Source of the DNA: Promineifilum sp.
Lineage (GTDB): Bacteria > Chloroflexota > Anaerolineae > Promineifilales > Promineifilaceae
DNA length: 64,000 nucleotides
Reading direction: 5' to 3'
Assembly (NCBI GenBank): GCA_020634335.1
Contig: JACKBY010000011.1
Span: 1 to 64,000, forward strand
A model generated the notes under the pieces. The model was not told the DNA's origin. It made no database searches and saw only the letters and a list, made by a program, of their open reading frames with translations. Shown one piece after another: positions 7,074-15,135 of the stretch (within the stretch, counting starts at the first letter, position 1; the number at the start of each line of letters is the position of its first letter). The position numbers were made by a program, and so were the translations under genes.

Positions 7074-8999
7074 ATGCACTACAAGGTTCCGATGACCCCA
7101 CAACAAATCGAAGCCCAACTCGAACGCCTCCTTTCCCGTGTCGCCAAGCCTGGCCGCTACACCGGCGGCGAACTCAACCAGGTCGTCAAGGACTGGAATG
7201 AAGTCGGCTATCGCGTGGCGATGGCCTTTCCCGACATCTACGACATCGGCATGTCCAACCTGGGCTGGATGATCCACTACGACATCATCAACAAGCACCG
7301 CAACCTGCTGGCCGAGCGCGTCTTCTGCCCCTGGGACGACATGGAAGCGTCGATGAGGGAGCAGGACATCCCCCTCTTCTCGCTGGAGACGAAGCACCCC
7401 ATCCGTGACTTCGACATGCTGGCGATGACGCTGCCCTACGAGCAACTGTTCACCAACGCGCTAAACCTGCTCGATCTGGCCGGGCTGCCCGTCCGCGCGC
7501 TGGATCGCGATGCGTCGTATCCATTGGTCGTCGCCGGCGGCCACGCCTGCTACAACCCCGAACCCATGGCCCCCTTCATCGACGTGTTCGTCATCGGCGA
7601 GGGCGAAGAGGTGCTGCTGGAGATCATCGGCACGATGCGCGCCGCGGCCCACCTGGATCGCGAGACGCAACTGCGTCACGTCGCCCAGATCGGCGGCTGC
7701 TACGTGCCGCGCTTCTACGACGTAGCCTACCACAACGACGGCACAGTGGCGGCCATCACGCCCACCGTGCCCGAAGCGCCGCCCAAGGTGCTGAAAGCCA
7801 TTGTGCCCGTCCTGCCGCCGCCGGTAACGGACTTCATCGTACCCTTCATCGAGACCGTCCACAACCGCGCCCCTATCGAGATTATGCGCGGCTGCACCCG
7901 AGGCTGCCGCTTCTGCCACGCCGGCATGGTCACCCGGCCGGTGCGCGAGCGGCCGGTCGAGGAAGTGCTGGCGGCCATGGAGGCCATTCTCGCCAAGACC
8001 GGCTACGAGGAGATCGCCCTGATGTCGCTCTCCTCCAGCGACTACACCCACGTGCTGGAACTGACGCGCCGCATCGGCGAGCGCTTCGGCGACCGGGGAC
8101 TCAACATCTCCCTGCCGTCGCTGCGCATCGAGACGGTTAGCACGCAACTGATGGACAATCTGGGCGACGGCCGCCGCAGCGGCTTCACGCTGGCCCCCGA
8201 AGCGGCCACGGAGAAGATGCGCAATGTCATCAACAAGTACGTCACCCACGAGGAACTGCTGGACACGGCGCGCGAGATCTACCGCCGCGACTGGCGCACG
8301 ATCAAGCTCTACTTCATGATCGGCCACCCGCAGGAGGAGATGAGCGATGTGGCGGCCATCGTCGATCTGTCGCGGCAGGTGCTGGCCGAGGGGCGGCGGT
8401 TCCACAACAACAAGGCGGCGGTCAACGTCGGCGTCAGCACCTTCATCCCCAAGCCCCACACCCCCTTCCAGTGGGAACCCATGGGCGAACTCGACGACAT
8501 CCGGGACAAGTTGCGCTACCTGGCCCGCGAGTTCAAGCAACCGGGCCTCAAGCTGCGCTGGAACGACCCCGACGAGTCGGTCTTCGAGGGCATCCTGACC
8601 CGCGGCGACCGGCGGCTGGCCGAGGTCGTGGAGCGCGCCTGGCGCAAGGGGGCCAAATTCGACGCCTGGTACGACCACTTCCGGCAGGATGCCTGGTATG
8701 AGGCGATGGCCGAGGAGGGGCTAGACCCGGCCTTCTACACCCACCGCCGGCGGCCAATCGACGAGGTCTTCCCCTGGGAACATATCGACGTGGCCGTAAC
8801 GCGCCGCTTCCTGACCGGCGACTACCTGATGAGCCAACGTCACGAAACCCGCGTCGACTGCCGCCATCAATGCTTCGCCTGTGGCATCCTGCCCAAGCTG
8901 AAAGACCTGCGCCGCGAGACCCCGCCGGAGGCGTGGGAGTGCCCGCCGGTGACGCGGGTGGAGGAGCGGAAGAGGTCGATCCCGCTGGTGGTTCGATAA
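7074..8999 (+). CDS. TIGR03960-type radical SAM protein (B12-binding-like N-terminus)
   Basis: This is a 641-aa radical SAM enzyme of the family usually encoded beside a DUF2344 protein. Its reaction is not established. I start it at ATG 7074 (MHYKVPMTPQQ); ATG 7092, preceded by AAGG, is equally possible. The N-terminal part (RLLSRVAKPGRYTGGELNQVVKDW, here quoted only in pieces) and GMSNLGWMIHYDI look like the B12-binding-like domain. The radical SAM cluster is CTRGCRFC (C274, C278, C281). SAM-barrel motifs LSLSSSDYT-like and FTLAPEAATEKMR follow, and a Cys pair CRHQCFAC lies near the C-terminus. The usual DUF2344 partner is missing: directly after the stop codon comes a minus-strand RHS remnant, so the locus may have been rearranged. 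Confidence 0.88.
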   Translation: MHYKVPMTPQQIEAQLERLLSRVAKPGRYTGGELNQVVKDWNEVGYRVAMAFPDIYDIGMSNLGWMIHYDIINKHRNLLAERVFCPWDDMEASMREQDIPLFSLETKHPIRDFDMLAMTLPYEQLFTNALNLLDLAGLPVRALDRDASYPLVVAGGHACYNPEPMAPFIDVFVIGEGEEVLLEIIGTMRAAAHLDRETQLRHVAQIGGCYVPRFYDVAYHNDGTVAAITPTVPEAPPKVLKAIVPVLPPPVTDFIVPFIETVHNRAPIEIMRGCTRGCRFCHAGMVTRPVRERPVEEVLAAMEAILAKTGYEEIALMSLSSSDYTHVLELTRRIGERFGDRGLNISLPSLRIETVSTQLMDNLGDGRRSGFTLAPEAATEKMRNVINKYVTHEELLDTAREIYRRDWRTIKLYFMIGHPQEEMSDVAAIVDLSRQVLAEGRRFHNNKAAVNVGVSTFIPKPHTPFQWEPMGELDDIRDKLRYLAREFKQPGLKLRWNDPDESVFEGILTRGDRRLAEVVERAWRKGAKFDAWYDHFRQDAWYEAMAEEGLDPAFYTHRRRPIDEVFPWEHIDVAVTRRFLTGDYLMSQRHETRVDCRHQCFACGILPKLKDLRRETPPEAWECPPVTRVEERKRSIPLVVR

Positions 9000-9006
9000 A
9001 AATGAA

Positions 9007-9461
9007 TGCCGGCTCCGGCACAATCGTATCCGCGCTGATAAACCGCCCCACCTGCGGCAGATAATTGCGGGCGTTCATGTAGATGAGGCCCAGGTCGTTG
9101 CCGCCCGTGTTGTTGTGGCGGTGGCCGGTGAAGCCGTGGTCGCTGATGGCCGGGTTGCTCGCTGTGGGGCTGGTCGTGAACGTGCCGAAGGGGTCGTAGC
9201 GGGCGCGTGAGTCGGTCACGTAGGTTCCACTGGTCGTGCTGAGGGCCATGACGTTGCCCAGGTGGTCGGTGTAGGTGTAGTAGAAGGTGCCCGCGGCCGT
9301 GCCTGTCTTCGTCTGCACGGCCACGATCTTGCCGGCCAGGCGGTAGGTGGTGCGGACCGTATCGCTGCCCGTCGATGGGTCGGTGACCTCGTAGTCGGGG
9401 AAAGGCGTGTAGACTTTCGTCCCGTGGGGGTAAGTGGTCATCACCCGTTAGCCGTCGGCGT
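9007..9461 (-). pseudogene. Duplicated 3' fragment of the RHS core (remnant)
   Basis: This 455-bp stretch repeats 11632-12085 of the intact RHS gene at high identity (roughly nine bases in ten by eye). It covers the end of the YD-repeat core, from the GQRVM region through DHLGN, DPFGTF and GHRHNN to GRFISADTIVPEP. One codon is now TAA (CAG to TAA before RVMT). It stops 8 bp after the radical SAM gene's stop codon, without any tip domain behind it. It is the type of remnant left when a polymorphic-toxin tip is exchanged by recombination, but its own tip has gone. Confidence 0.85.
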
Positions 9462-9468
9462 TACCGGT

Positions 9469-10863
9469 TCAGGGAGCAGGGACGCAGTCGAATATCCACA
9501 GCACAGTATAGCCGTGTATAAGGGCGAGTTTATTGCCGGATGGAGATGCCGCCCATTCCCCAGAAGAACTGAAGCCATTTGGCAAATTATCCGCTGCACT
9601 GGTGAAAGAGGAAAAAATAGACGCTAATGTCTCATTTGGAATAGTCCAAGACGTACTGCCGGATAAGTCCTGAAACATAATACCGTTTTCGGTTACGATT
9701 TGAGCGATCATGCTGTGAGTAGCTTCGTTCCAAGCGACGGATGCGATTCCTGGCACCCTCCAGATGCTATCGGCGGTCTCGGGGTTGTTATTTTGATCAA
9801 TCGTGAACAATAACTCCGTGTCCTCGTGACCCATCCCCGGAGCAGGGACAGCATAAGCGGTGTTATCTAGGGGCGAATAACCTAACCAGTAGCCAAACGG
9901 GTCCAGCAAGTTCGCAACTTTAGTCTCATGGGCATCAGGAGGATCATCCAGCTGAAATACGAGCGTCTCCCCTCCGGCCTCGGGATAGTAATAAACCAGC
10001 CACAATAAGGAACTGTCTTCTGCCCATTGCCAATTTGAAACGGCAGGAACATAGGGCACTACTCGAATCGCTGATTCCTCGCTAACTAACCAAAGGCCCA
10101 TTTGTGCACGCAACCAGTCATTAACTTGAACTAATTGCCACTCTCCATTGGGCGATTGACCGAGCACCTCCAGCGGGCATACTTCTCCACAAGGGTTAGC
10201 CAATGGTGCATTCATATTCAATGGCCGCAGGCTAAGTTCGTGACTGGAAAGGTCAAGCTGCCCACCAGCGAGCATAATTGGATACGAGCTGTCGGGGATT
10301 GGAAAGGATTCAGGGGTAGGTTCTGGTGTCAATGGTCGCACCGAAGGTTCGGGGCGGCTTGTCCAGCCTTCGAAAGTAACAAGATCTTCCGATTCAAAGC
10401 GCAGGTCGACCATCACACGGAAATCAGAGACCTCCAACAGGTCGAATCGTTGGGGTGACTCTTGACACATCATAGCGACGCCGTCCTCAAATGCCAAAGT
10501 GGGCAGAGGGGTTGTCGTAGTTCTAGGCTGTGATTGGGCATCACGCGTCATGTTTGGAACGGGTAAAGGCGATGATGGCTCAGATTGCTCAATGGTTCCA
10601 AGGACAATCGTTCCCTCGCTGGGCGATTGAACGGTTCCAGAATTTACTTCTGGCGTGGGCGAGGCAGGAGTAGACCATGGTTGGTTATCTTGCATCGGAG
10701 TTAAGGAAGGTAAAATTGATGATGGTTCAGGTGGCCCGGTCATCTCGGCTCTTACCGCTGTTTGCTCGACGGAAGAAACCGCACCCAAATCGACCGTGCA
10801 ACCGGTGGCAACCAACAAACTTAATAGAACAGATGCTAGAATGCGAGAGATGTTCTCGTTCAT
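9469..10863 (-). CDS. Propeller-type lipoprotein encoded directly after the RHS-M23 gene; candidate immunity partner
   Basis: This 464-aa lipoprotein starts at ATG 10863, preceded by GGGGTGA; GTG 10872 is an alternative. The signal peptide ends in LVATGC, a lipobox. A long Ser/Thr/Pro/Glu-rich linker (about 30-200) leads to a beta-rich C-terminal domain with TolB/WD-like strands: GQSPNGEWQLVQVN, GLWLVSEES, WQWAEDSSLLWLVYY and WIFDC at the end. It begins 18 nt after the RHS-M23 stop codon (10882), so the two are probably co-transcribed. By analogy with polymorphic toxins, the gene right behind the tip is the expected immunity position. That role is inference; a surface partner protein is possible. 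A similar pair exists at 43147-45475. Confidence 0.75.
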   Translation of the reverse strand: MNENISRILASVLLSLLVATGCTVDLGAVSSVEQTAVRAEMTGPPEPSSILPSLTPMQDNQPWSTPASPTPEVNSGTVQSPSEGTIVLGTIEQSEPSSPLPVPNMTRDAQSQPRTTTTPLPTLAFEDGVAMMCQESPQRFDLLEVSDFRVMVDLRFESEDLVTFEGWTSRPEPSVRPLTPEPTPESFPIPDSSYPIMLAGGQLDLSSHELSLRPLNMNAPLANPCGEVCPLEVLGQSPNGEWQLVQVNDWLRAQMGLWLVSEESAIRVVPYVPAVSNWQWAEDSSLLWLVYYYPEAGGETLVFQLDDPPDAHETKVANLLDPFGYWLGYSPLDNTAYAVPAPGMGHEDTELLFTIDQNNNPETADSIWRVPGIASVAWNEATHSMIAQIVTENGIMFQDLSGSTSWTIPNETLASIFSSFTSAADNLPNGFSSSGEWAASPSGNKLALIHGYTVLWIFDCVPAP

Positions 10864-10881
10864 AGTGCTCACCCCGATTTG

Positions 10882-13308
10882 TTATCTCCAAACACCCACG
10901 CGCCGAGGTCCATCAACCCAGTAATTCGCTCCATTTGTATCTGGTTGGTAGCGAAAAGACGTCATGCTATAAGGGCTTTCGGGAAAAGTACTGCGGTAAT
11001 GGTATGTACGCAGTGCGCTAATATCAGATTCATCCGTGAAGAAGTAGGCGGGGTTATAGCTTCGTTCTGCATCTCGTAGAGCCAAATGAATATGAGTATT
11101 ACTACCATCTTCGTCAACAACACCAATTCGCATGCCGGACGATACTGATATGCTATTTTGCCGCAATTCAGGGTCAATTATGACGTGTCCATAAACAACG
11201 GTCATTCCGTTTGCCAGTAGGATCGTCACATTTGGGCCAGCATCGCCAGAAAAGGCGGAAGGAAAAACTATGATGCCCTCTACGTTCGAGTAGATAATCG
11301 TGCCAGCATCGACACCAAAGTCAATACCTGAATGTAACCCACTGGAGCCGCTATAGATTGGGTTGCTAACTTTGTTTGGATCAGCATATTGAGCAGCGTA
11401 TCCGTTCGGTCCATAACCGGTAATCCATTTCACGTTGCCCTCATCGACCGGCAATCCGTGAAACACTCGTTCAATGGGACCGAGATTACTTTCGAGTGTG
11501 GGGAAGGCAATGTCGTGGTCGAGCAGGTTGTTCGGGCCTGCTCCTATTTCTCTGCTTCCACTCGGATCCGTAAAATTCATCGGATTGTTCCGCGTGTAGA
11601 CGTACCGATTATAACTCTGCGGGTTCCCCGGCTCCGGCACCATCGTATCCGCGCTAATAAACCGCCCCACCTGCGGCAGGTAGTAGCGGGCGTTCATGTA
11701 GATGAGGCCCAAATCGTTGTCGCCCGTGTTGTTATGGCGGTGGCCGGTGAAGCCGTGGTCGCTGATGGCTGGATTGCCGGCTGTGGGGATAGTTGTAAAC
11801 GTGCCGAAGGGGTCGTAGCGGGCGCGCGAGTCGGTTACGTAGGTTCCGCCGGTCGTGCTGAGGGCCATCAGGTTGCCCAGGTGGTCGGTGTAGGTGTAGT
11901 AGAAAGTGCCCGCGGCCGTGCCTGTCTTCGTCTGCACGGCCACGATCTGGCCGGCCAGGCGGTAGGTGGTGCGGACCGTATCGCTGCCCGTCGGTGGGTC
12001 GGTGACCTCGTAGTCGGGGAAAGGCGTGTAGACCTTCGTCCCGTCGGGGTAGGTGGTCATCACCCGCTGGCCGTCGGCGTCGTAGGCAAACGCCGTCGTC
12101 TCCGTGCCTTTCTTCACTGTCGCCAGCCGGTTCTCGGCGTCGAAGTTCATTTCATAGAGTGTACCCCCCAGGGTGTACTTGCGCATGTTGCCCCAGGTGT
12201 CGTAGCCCGCCGCCGAATCAACCGTCAGCGGCAGATTCGTGACGCTCATCAGCCGCGACGCGTTGCCGGAGGCATAAGTATAATCCCATACCTGGCTGCC
12301 TTTGGTCACCGTGTCGAAATTCCCCAGCCGATCGTAGGCATAGTCGCGGCCAATCGCCCCCGTCACCGTCTTCAGCCGGTTCAGGTCGTCATATTGATAG
12401 GTGTAGCTGCTCGTGCCCACGGTGAACTGGATCAGATTGCCCACGGCGTCGTAATTGTCATAGCTGAAGTCGGGCAGATTGCCGTCGCCGCTGGTGGTGA
12501 TACCGCTCAGGCGGAAGTTCTCGGTCGCGCCGTGGTAGCTTAGCGTCGTCTCCGGCCCGGCCCCCGGCCGTTCCAGGTAGACCAACTGTCCGCGCTCGTT
12601 GTAGCCCACTTTGTTCATCAGGGTCGTCGAACCGGCCTTGAGCGTGTCCACACCCTCTTCGTCGTAGGTAGTCACGACGACCTCGCCACCGGGCAGCTTG
12701 ACCGACGTCGGCCGGTCGAGCGCGTCATAAGCCGTCACCTCATACACAAACGACAGGTTGTTGACCGTCCGCGTTTGCTTATTCAGCCGTCCCTCACCGT
12801 CGTAGGTGAACGTGTCCTTGTTCTGGGTCGGTGTCGCTCCCCAGTTCACTTCCACCGGCTTGCCGATGTTCTGGTTGGCTTTGCTCGTGCCGTAGACGTA
12901 ACTCGCCAGATGATTCGCGCCGGTCGTCGGCGCGTTGGCCGGGCAGGCATTGGCCGGGGAGTCATCGTTGGCCCGGTGGAGCAACCGGTTCAAGTTATCG
13001 TAGTAGAGACAGGTCGCGTGGTAGACACTCGCGCCGCTGCGATGCTCTTGCCGGGCCAGATTACCGACGCTGCCGTAGATATACGACCATTCGCGCATGT
13101 CGGGGTCGCTCATGGCCGTCTTGCGGCCCAGCGCGTCGTAGGTCATCGTCGTCTGCCACAGGTAACTGCCGGGCTGGGCGTTATTAGCCGTGCTCTTCTT
13201 TACCGCCGTCAAGTTGCCCATGCCGTCATAGCTGTAGCGCGTGTCGGCGTAGTCAGTGTACGTCCCAGCCCCCGTTTGCTCGCGCACCAGCGTCAATCGG
13301 CCGAACAC
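10882..13308 (-). CDS. RHS/YD-repeat protein, 3' part, with C-terminal M23 (LytM) peptidase tip
   Basis: The open frame covers 808 codons to the stop at 10882. The GTG at 13308 is only the first usable start after a TAA at 13396-13398; homology continues upstream, so this is the 3' part of a longer gene. Many YD repeats (YDALGRKT, YDNLNRLL, YDYDAVGNL-like) lead to the RHS core end: DHLGNLMALS, DPFGTF, GRFISADTMVPEP, YNRYVYTRNNPMNFTDPSG. The variable tip then carries M23 metallopeptidase motifs: HSGID (Zn His/Asp), VVYGHV and HIHLAL (HxH). M23 enzymes cut peptidoglycan cross-bridges, so the tip is a plausible wall-targeting effector. The next gene, 18 nt on, is a lipoprotein. If only this fragment is made it lacks a signal peptide. 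Confidence 0.85.
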   Translation of the reverse strand: MFGRLTLVREQTGAGTYTDYADTRYSYDGMGNLTAVKKSTANNAQPGSYLWQTTMTYDALGRKTAMSDPDMREWSYIYGSVGNLARQEHRSGASVYHATCLYYDNLNRLLHRANDDSPANACPANAPTTGANHLASYVYGTSKANQNIGKPVEVNWGATPTQNKDTFTYDGEGRLNKQTRTVNNLSFVYEVTAYDALDRPTSVKLPGGEVVVTTYDEEGVDTLKAGSTTLMNKVGYNERGQLVYLERPGAGPETTLSYHGATENFRLSGITTSGDGNLPDFSYDNYDAVGNLIQFTVGTSSYTYQYDDLNRLKTVTGAIGRDYAYDRLGNFDTVTKGSQVWDYTYASGNASRLMSVTNLPLTVDSAAGYDTWGNMRKYTLGGTLYEMNFDAENRLATVKKGTETTAFAYDADGQRVMTTYPDGTKVYTPFPDYEVTDPPTGSDTVRTTYRLAGQIVAVQTKTGTAAGTFYYTYTDHLGNLMALSTTGGTYVTDSRARYDPFGTFTTIPTAGNPAISDHGFTGHRHNNTGDNDLGLIYMNARYYLPQVGRFISADTMVPEPGNPQSYNRYVYTRNNPMNFTDPSGSREIGAGPNNLLDHDIAFPTLESNLGPIERVFHGLPVDEGNVKWITGYGPNGYAAQYADPNKVSNPIYSGSSGLHSGIDFGVDAGTIIYSNVEGIIVFPSAFSGDAGPNVTILLANGMTVVYGHVIIDPELRQNSISVSSGMRIGVVDEDGSNTHIHLALRDAERSYNPAYFFTDESDISALRTYHYRSTFPESPYSMTSFRYQPDTNGANYWVDGPRRVGVWR

Positions 13309-14810
13309 GTCGCTGTAGTTTATTGTCCGGTGGTCGTTGGCGTCCGTGACCTGTGTGCTCTGGAACTTGGTGTGGCTGTCTACGGTAATATTAGTTTAGA
13401 CGTCATAGACCATCTCGGCCGTGGCCCCATCGGGCGTCGTCACCTGTGAAGCCCGGCCCAAGGCATCATAGATGGTTGTCGTTCTCGATTTTGCGGTACA
13501 TGCAGTCGTCTGGAAAGGGTTAACCGGGTTATTTTTGTTGTAAACATAGGCCGTCACCGCGTATGGGACAGTCGTACAGACCGCCAGCCCGCGCGCATCA
13601 TAGGCGGTCGTTACCACGATGTCCTTGTCTCCGCTGCCCTCAACTTCCGCCAAGGCGGTCTGGGTTTGCACCAGCCGTCCCAGCCCGTCGTAGAACTGTC
13701 GTTCGGTGCTCTTGACGTTGCCTTTGTAGAATACTCTCACCAGCAACGGTGACGTGAAGATCGGCGAGCTATCGTCGTAGTAATCGTAGCGGATCGTCGG
13801 ATCACCCGACGAATCTCCAGGCATGATGACCACACTCAGCCGACCGAAATTATCGTAGTCGTATTGAGTAGAGATGTCATTGCTATCGGTCACCTTGGCC
13901 ACCAGCCAAGGGAACGTCCCATCGTAGGCAATGGTCTCCGTCTGCGTTTTCACGCCCGCCGCCGCCGTCTTCACCGATATTGGCAAGCCCAACGCGTTGT
14001 AGGTCGTGGTCGTGGTGTTCCGCGTGTCGGCGGCATAGACGCTCGTGGTGCTGCCTGAGCCGAAGGTAGTCGTACTTGCCGGCAGACCCAACGCCGTGTA
14101 GGTGCGCTTTTCCGTGAATAGATATTGGTAGAAGTGTCCCTAAGTCGCAAGACGTATGTCAGCAGGCCGCGATTGTCCAGAGTTATTTGCGTCGGGTTGG
14201 CGCTGCCGGCGTAGCGGTAGAGGCTCTCCGACATTTTGGCGCCGACGCACGTTCCGCTGTAGAGCGTCTCGCGTAGCGGGTAGTTGATCAGCCAGTTGCC
14301 GCCGGTCGTGTTTTGGGCATACTCGTATTGAGTGCATCGATACGGATTATTCGCTTCGTCCAGTTCCTGCCGCTCTTTCAACGCCCCGAATTGATTGTTA
14401 TTCGGATCATAGGCGTAGTTGATCGTCTTCAGTGTAAATCGGTTGACGTTAACCTCATCGTACAGGGCATGTGTTTCCGAAGCCAACCTGACGTAGGCCA
14501 CGCCCGCCTGTGGCTGCTCCCAGTTGTAGACAGACCGGGCCACCCGGACCCCGCCCGGTATGTGGCGTTCCTCGGAACTGGTTCTGCCCAGCAGCATCGC
14601 CCGGCGACAAGTCGTCCTTGGGCGCTTCCAGCGTCAGCGCCAGTCGCTTCTCAAGCACTACATCATCGCTCCCCCTCCCACGTCGCCGTCCTGAGAGGCG
14701 GCTGGCGCGACGAGCAGCAACAGCGACAGGCAGACAAACAGGAGACCGAGGGGGCGGCCCATTACACCGGGCCGGGTGGACATACGGGAAAGAACGAATC
14801 GCGACGTCAT
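13309..14810 (-). pseudogene. 5' half of the RHS gene, interrupted by frameshifts and a stop
   Basis: The original start seems to be ATG 14810, opening a signal peptide (MTSRFVLSR... LGLLFVCLSLLLLVAPAAS). That frame ends at a TAG near 14655. The sequence continues in a second frame (VVLEKRLALTLEAPKDDLSP), then in the frame of 13971-14597 (VARSVYNWEQPQAGVAYVRLA, ETLYSGTCVGAKMSESLYRY). A further shift near 14140 leads to 13396-14091 (FTEKRTYTALGLPA, YDGLGRLVQ, YDALGRASQV). This last frame ends in a TAA at 13396-13398, directly in frame with the 3' part. So at least three shifts and one nonsense codon separate the signal peptide from the M23 tip. Sequencing error in one or two places cannot be excluded, but four is many. 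Confidence 0.8.
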
Positions 14811-15135
14811 GACGCCATCCTCCCCACATGTTTGAACGCAGACTGGTTAAGCGGACGGCTTCAGGTCACCCTTCCCCGAAACTGCCCACGTTGATAACGG
14901 CAGTGTAGCATATCGACATGTGGACGTATAGATGCTGAACGTCACGTCTTTGGGTAAGTATATTGATCCGGTTGCCGCACCCTTTAGCCACATCTCTCTT
15001 TTCTAAATAGAGACAACCGATTCCCATATCTCTGCGCTCCCCCTTGCCATCCTCCCCTCCCTCTGCTAGCATTCCCCTCGACGGGACGAGCCACGCCTAA
15101 CAATATAACTGCGGCCGCTGTGCGCGGAGGTTACC
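14811..15135. other. Divergent intergenic region with nothing certain
   Basis: This gap separates the RHS 5' end (minus) from the large secreted protein (plus). GGAGG at 15124-15128 is the ribosome binding site of the latter, 7 nt from its ATG. I find no clear promoter pair, terminator or RNA gene; a 68-codon minus-strand frame at 14866-15072 looks non-coding. Confidence 0.3.

Noticed and set aside
7461..8678. 405-codon minus-strand frame inside the radical SAM gene
   Set aside because: Shadow frame of GC-biased codons; no SD or family motif, while the plus strand has the CxxxCxxC site.
8548..9444. A single 298-codon minus-strand gene joining RHS sequence to a Ser/Arg-rich tail
   Set aside because: Only 9007-9444 is RHS-like; the rest is antisense to the radical SAM gene.
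11389..12543. 384-codon plus-strand frame opposite the RHS gene
   Set aside because: Antisense of YD repeats, no support of its own.
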